A stretch of DNA of 64,000 bases from Anopheles merus (lineage: Eukaryota > Arthropoda > Insecta > Diptera > Culicidae). The DNA is taken from positions 5,661,184 to 5,725,183 of the forward strand of contig NC_054085.1 in NCBI RefSeq assembly GCF_017562075.2, read 5' to 3'. Under the pieces are notes generated by a model, which ran no database searches, was not told where the DNA came from, and saw nothing but the letters and a program-made list of their open reading frames with translations. This document shows, piece after piece, positions 24,881 through 37,490 of the stretch. A program made the position numbers and the translations under genes. Within the stretch, counting starts at the first letter, position 1, and every line of letters starts with the position of its first letter.

Positions 24881-26872
24881 TTCTCCGAATAATGTGAGAA
24901 AGAAGAAATCCATAAATATATAAATTAGTTAATTGCATAAGAATGTGCATAGAATGTGCATAGAAAGGAAAAAACACCAATTATTTACTAAATATGGATA
25001 AATGCAACACCCAGAACTAAGATATTTAGAAAAGAGTAAAATACTAAGTAAAATGAAATCATTTATTAATTATGTACGTTTATGTATAAGTAAAAACAGG
25101 ATGATAAGGTATAAATAAAAACAGGATGATAAGGTATAAATAAACACAGGCCACCTTTCCAAATCAAAAATACACACCTCCTATCATAAACCTATATGAA
25201 CGGTCATATTTTAGCAATTGCTGGAATAAAAACTAAAAGAAATAAATAAAAACAGTGAATCCAAGATTGGAGCAAAATGCGATTTCACATCTTTGTATAT
25301 TATTTTATATTTAAAAACCTTTGTTACATAACTTTAAAAAAAATATTCTAGCAGAATAGGATAAATTATTACAAAAAAACGTTGAACAGATTCTCGAGGA
25401 AATATATTACTCAGTAAATAATGCATGAAAAATATTCGTCCAAAAATACTCATTATAAAATCTAAATACTAATCTAAACTTCCAATATTTTAGAAACAGT
25501 TCTTGTGAATTGACTTAACAATTGTGGAAAACAAGAAATCAGCTAAGGGTTTAATTTCCCCTGTGATACACACATGTAGACTATTGAACTACACATCAAC
25601 AGAAAGAATGACGCAGTCTCGAAAGACCAATCACCAAATTTGTACTTTACTGCGGGAAAAAAGCCCGTCAGCAGAGTCCAACCAACAAACGGTGTAGACT
25701 CGAATCGATACATAACTGCAAACCACACAGCATTTTTTCCACCTCAGGAAAAGGAACAGACTGTTGATACCGTCCATTGCATTTCCATTCCAGTTGCTGA
25801 ACTCGATCATATCACCAGAGGGTTAAGAATGTCATTCAAAGTGCAATTGCAAAACCACTGTTCGTCACGAGTTGGATGAACATTTGAACGATTATGCTGC
25901 TCATTCTTTTGCCCCCGTCACCGTTGTGGCGAGTGAAGTGACGCTCGCTCGAAAGCTATTTCCTGTCTTGCGATTGTTTTTCACCCTTCTAGGCATATTT
26001 TCAAAATTGTTTCCGCAAAAAACTTACACATAGACACACACATACACGCAAATGACCCCCGATGAATGTCACATTTCGAGGAAAACCTTGTACTCTTCTT
26101 CGCAACAAAGAATACGTGACCCTTTTTTGCGGCAATATTCTTCATACTGTCCACTTACTGTCCAGCACAACGCAAGCAGAACGCACCGATTAAATTGTAA
26201 TAATCACGCTAATGCACCATACTTTGGGTAAAGGCACGCGAATAGTTAAGCGTGCACTATAATTATCCGTAATAGCAGGCTCAATCTCACAAAAAGGGAA
26301 ACTTAAATGAGATTGTTTTAAAAACAGATAAAAATGTATTATTATACAAAAAATGGGTGCAAATGGTAGCGACCCATGATAAAGTTTGTTATCAAAGCAA
26401 ACAAAAACCTAAGCAGATAAAAAATACCGCATTTGTGCTGCATTTAATATTATACTGCATACATAGTAAAACGATCACAAAACATGCTCGCAATTCTCAT
26501 ACTAATTGCTGTAAAACAAAGAAAAACAGTAAACAATAAACTGCACATTTTCTACACACCACCAACAATTACAGCACAGTCCATTGGTCACTTTCGCAGG
26601 AGCAAAAGCGACCTTTGCTCTCCGACCTACTAATTAGTCCACTAATTGGGGCTGTTGTCTGTGCATCTCTATCACATCAATCAGGCCACGTTTACCTCGT
26701 CACGGAAGGATTGTGCGGATGCAACACCATGCAACAAGCGCTTGGCACGCGCACACTGCAATTTTCCGCACAAATATTAATTAGTGACAGTAATGATGGT
26801 ATCGATGTCTCATCGAATGGTTTAATATACCTTTGGTGGTTGATTTAGTTTTCAAGTAGGTGATATCTTATA

Positions 26873-27085
26873 CAGTAGGGCCGGTCTGTTGGTACAGTCG
26901 TCAACTCGTACGACTTAAAAACACGCCCGTCATGGGTTCAAGTCCCGAATAGACCGTGCCCCCATACGCAGGACTGACTATGCTGCTATGGTAACAATAA
27001 GTCACTGACAGCCAAGCTCACTTCTTTAGTGGGTACAGGCAGGCCTTGACCGGCAGCGGTTGTTGTGCCAAAGAAGAAGAAGAAA
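26873..27085 (+). repeat. tRNA-derived SINE, full length, perfect 10 bp target duplication
   Basis: ATATCTTATA flanks it exactly (26863-26872 and 27086-27095). The head GGGCCGGTCTGTTGGTACAG and the B-box region GGGTTCAAGTCCCGAATAG indicate tRNA-type internal RNA polymerase III promoters. The body is about 200 bp and the tail is AAAGAAGAAGAAGAA. It resembles the SINE200-type elements of anopheline mosquitoes; that name is from memory and unverified. Confidence 0.9.
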
Positions 27086-27191
27086 ATATCTTATATCAAT
27101 CATTTTTACACAGGGGTTTGAAAGCCGGATCTCATCACCTGTTCACCGTTCAAGTGTTGAAACTCATGGTGAAGAAATTAGAAATTAATAC

Positions 27192-27770
27192 AGAGTTTTC
27201 CAAATCACTTTCGAATGTTAACATTGATTTTCACCGCGTGCAAAATGATATTCCACGTCACTATGATATTTCATTTGCATCATACAGGGGTTTCCGAGTC
27301 AATTTCTAATATTCTTCTTCTTCTTGTTTGGCACAACAACCGCTGTCGATCAAGGCCTGCTTGAACCTCACTAGTGAAGTGAGCTTGGCTTTCAGTGACT
27401 TATTGTTACCATAATAGCAGGATAGTCAGTCCTACGGCCTAGCAGGATAGTATGGGGGCACGGTCTATTCGGGGCTTGAACCCATGACGGGCGTGTTGTT
27501 AAGTCGTACGAGTTGACGACTGTACCACCAGACCGGCCCTACTGTATAAGATATCACCTACTTGAAAACTAAATCAACCAGCAATTTCAGTTCTTACACA
27601 TGATTTTCAACACATCACAAAGAACTGTCAAACTCAATCCAGCTACAGACGTGTTGAAAATCATGCTGAAGAAATTGTGAACATTGAAATGAAATATCAG
27701 ATTGATGAGGATTAACCTTGCATGCGGTGAATAACAACGTTTACATTCGAAACTGACTTGGAAAACCCTG
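27192..27770. mobile_element. CAGGGTTTTCC-type MITE interrupted by a SINE copy
   Basis: The left part begins CAGAGTTTTCCAAATCACTT and includes CACCGCGTGCAAAATG. The right part (27582-27770) ends GACTTGGAAAACCCTG. Both match the intact 295 bp MITE at 17243-17537. The inverted SINE at 27312-27545 with its flank lies between them. A second CAGGGG-type end at 27283 suggests more than one member is superimposed. Confidence 0.6.
27312..27545 (-). repeat. tRNA-derived SINE, minus orientation
   Basis: Minus-strand copy ending in CTTCTTCTTCTTG at its left and GACCGGCCC at its right. It has a short internal duplication around TCCTACGGCCTAGCAGGATAG. It forms the right arm of the inverted pair at 26837-27581. 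Confidence 0.85.
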
Positions 27771-27790
27771 CAATATTTAGGTTCTATATA

Positions 27791-28175
27791 CAGGCGTCCC
27801 CCGAGTTACGACCCCCTCGAGTTGCGACGATTCGCAGATACGACGATTTTGATTTTGACAGTGAAAAGTTGTCATCGAGAAGAAATTGATGTATATTTTT
27901 GAATTTCTGAGCTGATAACCGTTACACACACATTTCCAAAGATTCCACTACTACCCGTTATTGTATATCTATATCGTGTAAACGATTTTTTGTGTAAAAT
28001 TAATACATTATCGAACATTGTTTCAAATAAAAACACGATATGATAGATTTCGACTCTTCAACTTCGGTTATAAACTTAAAATTGACAGATATTCGACATA
28101 CGACCTTTTCGACTTACGCCTTGCGTTGGGCCTTTTTTTCGGTCCCAAATACAGTCGTATCTCGGGGGACACCTG
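27791..28175. mobile_element. pogo-like MITE, 385 bp, present in only one of the two copies
   Basis: The left end is CAGGCGTCCCCCGAGTTACG and the right end, read inward, is CAGGTGTCCCCCGAGATACG, flanked by TA (27789-27790, 28176-28177). In copy 2 the corresponding site at about 44071-44090 reads GGTTCTATATATTGGTTAGA with a single TA and no insert, a perfect empty site. The interior repeats GTTGCGACGATT and TACGACGATTTT near the left and contains no gene. Confidence 0.9.
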
Positions 28176-28307
28176 TATTGGTTAGAATTATCAGTTTATT
28201 GTAATATTCTATTTTTTCTGGTTGACTCTTTATTTGGTGTATTCTTTCACAGGAATTAGTAATGGATTTCTGTGGAACTACCATTTAAATAATTATTTGA
28301 TGACAAT

Positions 28308-28532
28308 CTCTTCTCCTTTGGCACAACAACCGCCGTCGGTCAAGGCCTGTCTGTACTCACTAGTGAAGTGAGCTTAGCCTTTCAGTGACTTATTGTTACC
28401 ATAGCAGGATAGTCAGTATGGCTACCATAGCAGGCTACGTATGGGAGCAGGGTCTATTCGGGACTTGAACCCATGACGGGCATGTTGTAACGTCGTGCGA
28501 ATTGACGACTGTACCACCAGACCGGCCCTTTG
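28308..28532 (-). repeat. tRNA-derived SINE, minus orientation, with target duplication
   Basis: Flanked by ATTTGATGACAAT (28295-28307) and ATTTGGTGGCAAT (28533-28545). The tail is short and interrupted (CTCTTCTCC instead of a clean CTT run). Copy 1 has a small internal duplication around 28415-28435 that copy 2 (44212-44420) lacks. Confidence 0.85.
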
Positions 28533-29558
28533 ATTTGGTGGCAATAGTGGACGAAAAATGTTAACGATTACTGTTACAAAATCAAAATTTTATACTAAAA
28601 CAGTTCCGTTCGGTCGAATGTCTTTATTTTTACCATAATTGTATGTAGCGGAATTTGGGGCAAGTGTGCCATACGGGGTAAAAGTGCCACCAAGCATTTT
28701 TCCTTAAAAACTTGAGTTTAATGATCAATTGTGTATACAGTTGGTTGGTTTCCTATGACTAGGAATTCTGACCCTATTTTCATATAGACCAATCGATATT
28801 TCCCATTGTTTTAAACTGATTTATATTGAGTTTCAAAATTGATCAGAATATTATAATTTTTTAATCCAACCAAATAAGCTCTCAAAAATCATGCGAAATT
28901 TTTTGTGGGGTTAGTTGAAAAAAACTTTCTTTTTGTCACTGAAAAATTCCATTTCAAAAAAGTTACAACTTTTGGGGCAAAAGAGCCATCTCTATTTGGG
29001 GCAAGTGTGCCACTATCTTTCATAGGCACGAGCTGTCAAAAATGTAAACATTGTTGTAGCGTGCTGCGGAATGGTGCGCTATTGTGAGCGGATTCCACGC
29101 CAGAAAAACAGAACAGTAACAAACCATATTGTGGTACAGTTGGTGGTCAAAAAGGGTTCATTGGTGACTAAATACATGTAGGAATATATACACTAGTGGT
29201 ACAAACGTAATAATTTCCAATTATCTAAGAACACGGATATTTTAACCAGGTGGCCGTCTTGCCCCATACGAGTGGCACTCTTGCCCCATAGCCCAAAAAA
29301 ACAACGTCTTTTTGGACCCTTTTTAAAACGCTTCAAAAACTGTTTTGTTTGCACTTTTTTCAAGCGAAACTCATTTATATGTGAGGAAATAGATGTAAAA
29401 TGGTTATGAGATTTAAATCGGCTTTTGAAAACACGTTTTAGTGAGTTATAACTTGAAAAGCTTAAGGTGGCACACTCAGTTCGTGATTACAAGTCAAAGT
29501 GATAACACGTTAAACATAAACAAACCAGTGAATAGCTCCAAGAAGAAGGCGAAACAGA

Positions 29559-30490
29559 ATGGCCGCGAAACAAAACGCTACTTTTCGGGTAGATTTTTCA
29601 CAGATACCGAAAAAGCCATCCAGGGCTGAAGCGATTAAATTTCTAATAAATGTATTAAAGTTGGAAACAGATAAACTAGAGAAGGTGCAGGTCTTAAATA
29701 TGGCACCCATTATTAGCGTGGAAATGAAAGATCCAATCCATGCTAGGCAATTTGTGGAAGCCCATGATGGGAAACATGGCATTTTGTGCGATGGTACCGA
29801 GTTCAACGTCCCCATCAAAATGGAGGACAATACGCAAGTGGTGAAAATCCTTGATGTGTCGGCTAACATTTCTAACGCAGAAATAAAAGAAATCCTCGCG
29901 GCTTATGGAACACCCGAGGAAGTACTTAATACATATTGGGAAGCCCCGTCCCCATTCGCCGGAATAAAAGACGGCAACCGTTCAACAAATATGAAAATCG
30001 AAAAACCAATCCCGTCATTCCTGACAATAAAGGGGGAAATAATTAAAATCCTCTATAGAGGACAGAAAGCGACATGTCAATACTGTGACCAACCAGTGCA
30101 CTACGGTGTCACATGCACCCAAACAGAAAAAACACTTACAACACATATAACAAAACAAGTGTCAACAACCGACTTTTCGCAGAGGTCGCACAACAAGGGA
30201 CTAAAAACCAAAACACAAAAATAGGACCGACCACATACAAGCCTCATACTAGTGAAGCACCAGAAAAGAGTAGCGTCTACAATAACAACCAAAATCCATC
30301 AACCAGCAGAAACAATAGTACAGAAACCTTATCCATGACAAGAGTGGACTATAACAAAATTGATGATTTAGACAAAACCGTTACCGGAAAACGACTGGTT
30401 ATGGATGATATAATTTCCTCCGACACCGACACAAACGATCACGAAAGACAAATTAACCGAACAAGGAAAGCCCGTAAATCGTCAAACTAA
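29559..30490 (+). pseudogene. LINE ORF1 (gag-like, CCHC knuckle), frameshifted
   Basis: This is the nucleic-acid-binding protein of the retrotransposon. The first frame (29559-30224) starts MAAKQNATFR and carries one knuckle, CQYCDQPVHYGVTC (Cys173, Cys176, His181, Cys186, spacing CX2CX4HX4C). Just after it the reading frame breaks. The plausible continuation is in the next frame (30113-30490), which contains NNRLFAEVAQ, a Ser/Asn-rich stretch and a basic end (RTRKARKSSN). The usual second and third knuckles are missing. The break lies between about 30110 and 30170. Confidence 0.8.
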
Positions 30491-30496
30491 ATAAAT

Positions 30497-30613
<117 letters not shown>

Positions 30614-30617
30614 ATAG

Positions 30618-31394
30618 CTTACCAAAAACAAAGAAGAACTTGAAAGAATAATGAACGCTCAAAACATCACGGCAGCATGCATAATGGAAACATGGTTGAA
30701 CAAAGATACAGAAAAAAAGGCACAAATTTCAAATTACAATCTTATTACAAACCATAGAGAAGATGGATACGGTGGAACTGCGATCTATCTTAGAAATGAC
30801 ATCAAATACAAAACTAAACAAAGACAATACGACAATGAAATACATATCACAGAACTGACAATAAGCCAAAACGAAATAAACATAATATCAATTTACGCAT
30901 CCCCTACCACAAACTGCAACAAACTGAAATCAATTATTGAAAACATACTAAATGATCCACATACAACAACAAAAACAGTGATAGCAGCTGACCTTAATGC
31001 CCACCATTCGGTATGGGGAAACCCATACAACGACCGAAAAGGTAAAATGTTGATCGATGAAATTGAAGAATCTAAATTCGTTCTACTACACGAAAACGAA
31101 ATAACTTTCGTACCAACAGACCCCAATAAAAGAGCCACAGCAATAGACCTTACCATAATAACAGAAAACCTAATAGACAAATGCAAAAGGGAAGTACTAG
31201 AACACCACATGGGGGCAACTCACCACAAAACAATCATCACGACAATACAAGAAAATACAACCCCCATAAAAATAAAACGAATCAATAAAAATAAGGCATA
31301 TCACGAAATAAAGGCTATAAAAATAACAGAGAACAATACAAGCCACGAAATATGCAAAAAAATATCGCAGATTATCAAAAAAAACACAAAATGA
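30618..31394 (+). pseudogene. LINE ORF2 part 1: endonuclease domain
   Basis: The endonuclease nicks target DNA to prime reverse transcription. Counting from the ATG at 30651, the ETWL motif lies at residues 13-16, AADLNAHHSVWGN at 112-124 (catalytic Asp114, Asn116), AIDLTII at 164-170, and a terminal His in ATHHKTI near 192. The order matches the apurinic-like endonucleases of I/Jockey-type LINEs. The beginning of the domain is lost at the AT repeat. The frame ends at 31394; the next segment continues in another frame from about 31350 (WWNRATEKAWQQK). Confidence 0.85.
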
Positions 31395-32987
31395 CTTTCA
31401 AAAGACCAAAGATCTGGTGGAATAGAGCCACCGAAAAGGCATGGCAACAAAAAAACGAAAAAAGAAAGACATTCAACCAGAATAAAACTACGAATAACGA
31501 GATAGAATTTAAAAAAACACTAGCACAATTCCGACTCCAAAAAACGCCTGAACAAAATTGCAAATTTTGAAAAAAAACTAGACTCCATAGACTCACGAAC
31601 CAGCCTTGACGAACTATGGAAACTGACCAAAAGAATGGAAGGTAAACAAGAGAACAGCAAAAAAGAAAATATAATTGAAAACAACATGGAGGAGGCAAAA
31701 AAATTCTTAAACGACAATTTTAAAACAACACAAAAGGGGATAAAAATTTATATAAAACATACCAACGCCAGAAAACATACTAGATGAAGATACATGGCAG
31801 CAACTGTTGAGAAAAAAGAAAAACACAGTCCCCGGTTCTGACAACATTTCATACGAAATCTTAAAAAACATTAATGCAGAATCCCGACGCGTAATGATAG
31901 CGGAAGCAAACGAAATGTGGAAAAAGGGTAAATAAAAAAACAGTATAAAAAAATCAAAGTGATAGCGATACCCAAACCGGGAAAAAACATTAATGATACA
32001 AAAAACTATAGACCGATCTCACTACTCCCAACACGAATAAAAATAATAAATATGGCTGTGTTAAAAAAATTACTAAGGGAATGTGCTATAAACAAGATAA
32101 TACCAGTAACATCTCTTGGATTCAGAGCAAATCATTCAATAAACCAATGCATCACATACGTAGTAAACGAAATAAACAACAACAAGCGAAACAAAACCCT
32201 TACCGGAGTCATATATGTGGATTTATCAAATGCATACAACAACGTAGATGCAGAAAAATTGATAAAAACCCTAAAAGAAAACCAAATATCATTGGAAGTA
32301 ATCAGATGGATCGCAGCATTCCTAAATAACCGAACAATAGAAATGATTTCCGAAAACAAAACAATCAGAAAATTGACCTCAGACGGATTACCACAAGGGG
32401 ACGTATTATCACCGACTTTGTTTAACATATATACTAGTCAAATCCACAAAAAAATAAATGGTAATCAACTATTACAATATGCAGATGATTTCATCATTAT
32501 ACAAAATGCCAAAACAGCCCAAGAACTACAAACAAAACTAAAAAGATCCCTAAACATATTCGTAGAGGAAATAAACAAACTAAAACTACCGATGAACATC
32601 GAAAAAACCAAGTTCATGGTTTTTGGAAAAAGTGAGCACCCGATAACACTAAAAATAAACAATACAAATATTGAAAAAGTAACCACATATAAATACCTCG
32701 GAGCATGGATAGATGGAAATTTGAAGTTTAGAAAACAAATAGAAGAACTAAAAAACAAGGCCAGAAAAAGACTGAATATAATCCGACGCATCTGCAACCA
32801 AAACAACAAACTAAGCCCGAAAAAAACAATAGTAGTCCACAGAGCCATAATCAGGGGAATTTTGGAACAAGGGGCCTCTTACATAGGAAACGCAACAAAA
32901 ACACTCAAAAAGTCACTCCAAACCATAGCAAACCAATCACTCCGAAAAATAACAGGCTGCACCAAAACACACCAATTAACTCCTTAA
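31350..32987 (+). pseudogene. LINE ORF2 part 2: linker and reverse transcriptase
   Basis: The linker (WWNRATEKAW near 31405) changes frame near 31540 and contains stops before TVPGSDNISYEIL at about 31829, the start of the reverse transcriptase fingers. The open frame 31959-32987 carries NYRPIS (residues 16-21), motif A YVDLS with Asp88, motif B GLPQGDVLSP (143-152) and motif C YADD (174-177), all intact. The frame breaks near 32965, where GCTKTHQLTP should read on into NSLMAIAAEVPLHIR, which is present one frame over. Confidence 0.9.
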
Positions 32988-34164
32988 TGGCAATAGCTGC
33001 TGAAGTACCACTACACATAAGAAGCAAATACATAGCAACAAAAGAAACTTTAAAGACAATAACATATTCAAAAATCCATCAGAATCAAATAACAACCAAC
33101 ATAAACAGAATCGCAGAAAAAAACAAAACATACGTAGAAAAAATTATTACCGAAACAGGGAACTAATTGAAAAAATGGCATAAATAAAAATAAATAACAT
33201 AGAAGTGAAAATCCCAATTCATCCTAAACCAGACGAAGAAATTACAAAAGATACCCCTCATAGAGAAATAATATTGAGACAACAATTTGAACAACAAATC
33301 AGAAACCTGGAAAAAAAGAAACCGATAGTATATACAGACGGAAGCAAATAGAAGATGAATGTGGAATTGGCATCTACATAAAACCACACAACAAACCAAA
33401 TCAGTATATAGCATCCCACTTCAAGCTAAAAAACACGGTACCAATAACTTCTGTAGAGATAACAGCAATTGAAAAAGCCCTACAAATTGCCAATGAAAAT
33501 AATCTAAAAAACCCGACAATATATACAGATAGCCAGGCAGCATGCTATATTTTAAAAGAAGCACAAGAGAAATGCTACATAGACGAAGCAATACATAACA
33601 TCCTAAAAACAAGCGAAAAACTCAATGCTGAGATAAGATGGATACCAGCACACATAAACATAGCAGGAAATGAGAAAGCCGACCAATTGGCCAAAAAAGG
33701 AAGCACATCAAAAAACATAATTGAAACAAACTACGAATAAGTGACACAACAATCAACATAAAGAACACAATGAGAAAAGAAACTGAAGATTGGTACACAG
33801 CAGAGTGTAGAGAGAAAGGGAAGAAACTAGAAGAATTCATAAAGAATTCCAATTTAAACCTTGGTACGACGAAATCCCACTAAGCGCAAATGAAATCAAA
33901 ACAACAAATAAATTACTGGTTGGACATGACCTATCGAGATATTGGTTAGCTAAAATGAAGATCGAAGAAAACGGTGATTGTCCAACTTGCCATACTCCGG
34001 AAACGGGACGCCATAAAATTTTCTACTGCACAAAATACAAAAATCAAAGAGACTCAAACCCTCTCATATCTTGGAATAATTTTATAACCAATTGGAAAGG
34101 AAAAACAGGAACAACGATAAAAGAAATCATCCGTTTCATGAAAGAAAACAACATCGAAATTTAA
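32988..34164 (+). pseudogene. LINE ORF2 part 3: RNase H domain and C-terminal zinc motif
   Basis: After the connecting segment (AAEVPLHIRSKY, about 33000) an RNase H domain is readable: YTDGS at about 33331, a one-base break right after it, then SVEITAIEKAL (about 33452), IYTDSQAA (about 33520) and IPAHINIAGNEKADQLAKKG (about 33643-33702). The D-E-D-D residues are all present across the frames. A second break precedes the last frame (33955-34164), which has CPTCHTPETGRHKIFYC, a Cys/His cluster typical of LINE C-termini. The stop is at 34162-34164. Confidence 0.85.
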
Positions 34165-34234
34165 AAGAAAAGATATTCTTAAATCTTAATACAAGAAGTA
34201 TACACCAACCTATAAACAGATACATCTAAACAAC

Positions 34235-36329
34235 CAAGGTTATTAGACTCTATACAGGTTACGACAGAGCGTTTGAGAGGGTCACCATTATGGATACCTT
34301 GTTTACAACTTTCTGTCAAAATAGATGCCGACCAGCTGTTGCTTGGCACGAGCAACATAAATAAGTTTACAGAAGACGAAATTACTGCTACAATTATTCT
34401 TCATGCTAACTAGTTATATCATTTATAGAATATGACTTCTATGTTGGATTGGTTAATGCTAAGTCAATTTTGCTTACATGCCCTGGATATCGTCGGATTG
34501 TCTCATCAGTTTCAATTGTTCTACAGGTTTGGTATTGCTGTCCTAGCTTCAGTGGACGAGAGTTCATGCCGTCCAGCAGCAACAGTGTCCAACTGGGTTA
34601 TTGTGCTGTCCCAGATGCTGCCCCTCGTATGAGAAGTGGCCAGATCCCATGTCGCTTCGCGCATAACAGCTCGTCCTTTATTCGGATTGGAACGGACACG
34701 GAACAATTCAGTGAAAGAGTATCGATGTGATGACACCCTTTTGACGATGTTGGTCAGGGAACCTGTGATGATGTGGTGCAAAAAATGCTACCGGCATCAC
34801 TTTCGTTCCGCTATTGCACTTGACCCGAACTAGGACCGCGACGGCACTGACGAACTTGCGGCAGCGGTGATGATGCGTATCCCTCCTTCGAAATTGCGGT
34901 GCTGAGATGATGATAAGGTAGAAGCTTGTGTGGTATGTCCTTACTAAAACACTGCTTAAGCTACACCCAAGGTGACATGCATTATCGTCCCCCACAGGAA
35001 TAAGGCTGCAGCCAAAACGGAATGAATATTTGTTTTCTTTGAACTGGAACGGCAACAGTGGCAGCATAGACGATCGTCTCGAACATGACGACTGCAACGA
35101 ACCGACATGGAACCGCGGACAATAACTTAAATAACAACTATGCATAAGCACAAATATACTTATAGTTTATTTCCTAATTATAATTGTTACAACAGGACCG
35201 TTCAACATTTACTCCCCGGCTCAGCCACTACTCTTCCTTCACAAGTGCTCTTCTCGGTGACCCTCATATTCATCTCTTTCTCCTTCTCTTTGTCATATAA
35301 TTTGTATGAAAAGTGAAATAATGTGGATAGGGTTTATCTGCCTCTATCAAACATGAAAAATATTATGACGTCATACATGTCAATACTGCAATCACATCGT
35401 GTGTTAGCTTCCACGAGAAGATATATTCGTTTTTTGATTAGGCTAGCATGCAATGCTGTCTCTATTGAACCGTTAGTTCGGAGCCGTTGATTCGTCGACG
35501 GCTCTGGAACAGTGGACTCGCAGCCCTCCGCAGTTGTTGGAATGGAGCCGTGAGTGCAGAGCTGTTAGTCCGGAACCGGTTGCGGAGCCCTTGGAGCGGA
35601 GCCGGCTACGGAGCAGTCGGAGCGTAGCTGGCTCCGGACCCGTTAGTCCGGAGCCGTTGGTGCGCTCCGAAACGCCCATCACTAGATCACAGGACTGTTC
35701 TTGGACGGAAAGAATCTCGTGTGATGAAATTCTACGAGAAATTAAAAATAAAATTATTTCTTTTTCATTTCACTAAAATATGAATCAAATTACCACGTGC
35801 TGTTAGAGACTGTTTTGATGTTAATCTACGGTTAGAAACGTGTCGTTCGATATGATTTTTTTTATGTCCAGCCGCTGCATACATTTTCCGTCCAGCATAT
35901 GCTCACTATCTGGCTACTTCATCCGCTTCTTTATCGGCTCTCCCTTATTGCTTATACACACATGATTTGCAGCAAACTTAAGTTAATTCCTGAGATCGTT
36001 TTCCGACGTAACGATTTTTCAACTCGTACATGTTGGGTCTTAATACGATAACACACGAATTCATAGCGGAATCCCTTCTCCACTTTCTACACAAGTCCAG
36101 TAGAAAGTACATAATTAAAATTAGATTTACAATAATTGAACAATTCAACCTAAAACATCGTACTATTGCACGATTGCAATCCAGTTGCAATCAGTCGAAT
36201 TGTAAACAAACCAGTCCAATTGTAAACAAACCATTCCAATTTGTCTGCCAAAATTTTTTCATTCATTTTTTATTGGAAATCGGCCAAAACAGGCTTTTGT
36301 CATAACCTGTATAGAGTCTAATAACCTTG
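34235..36329. mobile_element. hAT-like element nested in the LINE 3' UTR, 2.1 kb
   Basis: The 8 bp TAAACAAC is repeated at 34227-34234 and 36330-36337. Ends are perfectly inverted over about 26 bp (CAAGGTTATTAGACTCTATA from either side, continuing into CAGGTTA). The interior has no recognisable transposase. It includes a GGAGCCG/CGGCTCC-rich cluster at about 35465-35665 and a ~7.6 kb-block-independent GC-richer part at 34440-35110. The LINE 3' UTR resumes at 36338 and runs to the (GAA)n tail. Confidence 0.85.
35465..35665. repeat. GGAGCCG-type short repeats inside the hAT-like element
   Basis: Variants of CGGAGCCGTT and its complement AACGGCTCCG occur about ten times in 200 bp, many as imperfect inverted pairs. 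They are probably internal simple repeats and have no coding meaning. Confidence 0.7.
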
Positions 36330-36759
36330 TAAACAACTGACATGGCTGACAATGAAATAGCAAACAACACAACACAGAAAAAAACAACAAGAAAAAGAAA
36401 AGACGTTCCCGAACCAAAAGACATATGACTCTAGACAGTCGAAGTCTAAAAGAGAGTAAGCCTCTGAAATATGTTGTTTAAAACAAACGTTTGTACAACA
36501 TAGGAGGATACATCCCCTCTCGCCAAATAGAAGAAGAAGAAGAAGGTGGCACACTTGCCCCAAGTTCCGCTATCGTCTTTCGTATTTATTTAAATAATTT
36601 TCTGACTTTAACGAGCCAAACCCATACTTAAACCTTATTATTTTACCTTATTTTTGTTAGAAACTAATTTATCCTGGTCAAAAGTACCTAGCACCTGCAA
36701 TCTTTAATTTAAGTTAATTTAAAATTAGTATCAAAATATACCCTATTACCTAAAGCGTT

Positions 36760-37490
36760 ACAGGGTCTATGCATGGTGGAAAGGGGGTTCCTACAGTCAA
36801 CACTACGGAAAATAAGCCAGCTGCTAATAATGTTCTGGATCTAAGTGGTCAATCAAACTAATATAAGGTAGCATAGAGGGTGCACCAATGGAACCACATA
36901 TTAACTTATATAAGAAGCGGCATTGATAAGCTCTACGCCTATGCTGTAACGTTTTTAGATCAAACAGTTAACACCTAGTTCTTTAGGAAGGACAGGAAAC
37001 ATTACTTGACAATGAAATGCGATAAAATAGCTAAAAGGAGTAAATGCTATAAAATAGCGATAAAATAGCCGAAATCCTCAGTTGCACGTGTAACAAACCA
37101 AGGCTTTGTATAACCTGTTTTCAAAATAAGTCTGGAACGTTAATTTGTCATCTATTTGTAGGCGAATGTCACAAAAAAATCAGAACTAGGAATTAAACTA
37201 CCACTAATGCTGTACCTATACTCAAGCGGTGCTAGTATTCTGCAAATGGACATTGCTGCACCTTTATTCACATTCTCAAACATTGCTTTTAACATGCATT
37301 AGTTGTTAAAGTGAGACAAAGCGGTTTGGAGTCTTTCACAATTTGCTAACTCATTTACATGATCATAAAGCTTAAGGTAATTAGCATAGAGCAACTTATG
37401 GCCTCCAGGAATATAGGAACCTATGTCATTAATGAATATTGAAAATTAAAGTGGACTAAGGATTATACAGTACAACGTCGACTATCTGGG
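36760..37490 (-). pseudogene. Degenerate non-LTR reverse transcriptase fragment (copy 1)
   Basis: On the minus strand, codons 37442-37300 read SIFINDIGSYIPGGHKLL then YANYLKLYDHVNELANC and ERLQTALSHFNN. This is the segment around motif C of LINE reverse transcriptases, with YADD decayed to YANY. Further downstream, in shifted frames, LQIDDKLTF and INAAS-like pieces match the thumb region. It is older than, and unrelated to, the plus-strand LINE at 29477. Both block copies contain it. Confidence 0.75.

Larger units (their letters stand above)
26837..27581. repeat. Inverted SINE pair with shared flank (fold-back)
   Basis: The plus-strand SINE and its upstream flank (TGGTTGATTTAGTTTTCAAG at 26837) reappear inverted at 27312-27581, where the flank reads CTTGAAAACTAAATCAACCA. 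The arms are about 250 bp with a spacer of about 230 bp. The right arm has no target duplication of its own, so it probably arose by inverted copying of the left insertion plus flank rather than by a second retrotransposition. Copy 2 has the same structure (about 41954-43871). Confidence 0.8.

Noticed and set aside
25640..25879. 79-codon frame conserved in both block copies (also 40758-40997)
   Set aside because: Conservation only reflects the recent duplication; there is no independent evidence of coding.
26873..27085. Possible tRNA gene
   Set aside because: A and B box-like segments are present, but no cloverleaf or acceptor stem can be formed. The flanking duplications and (GAA)n tail show it is a SINE.
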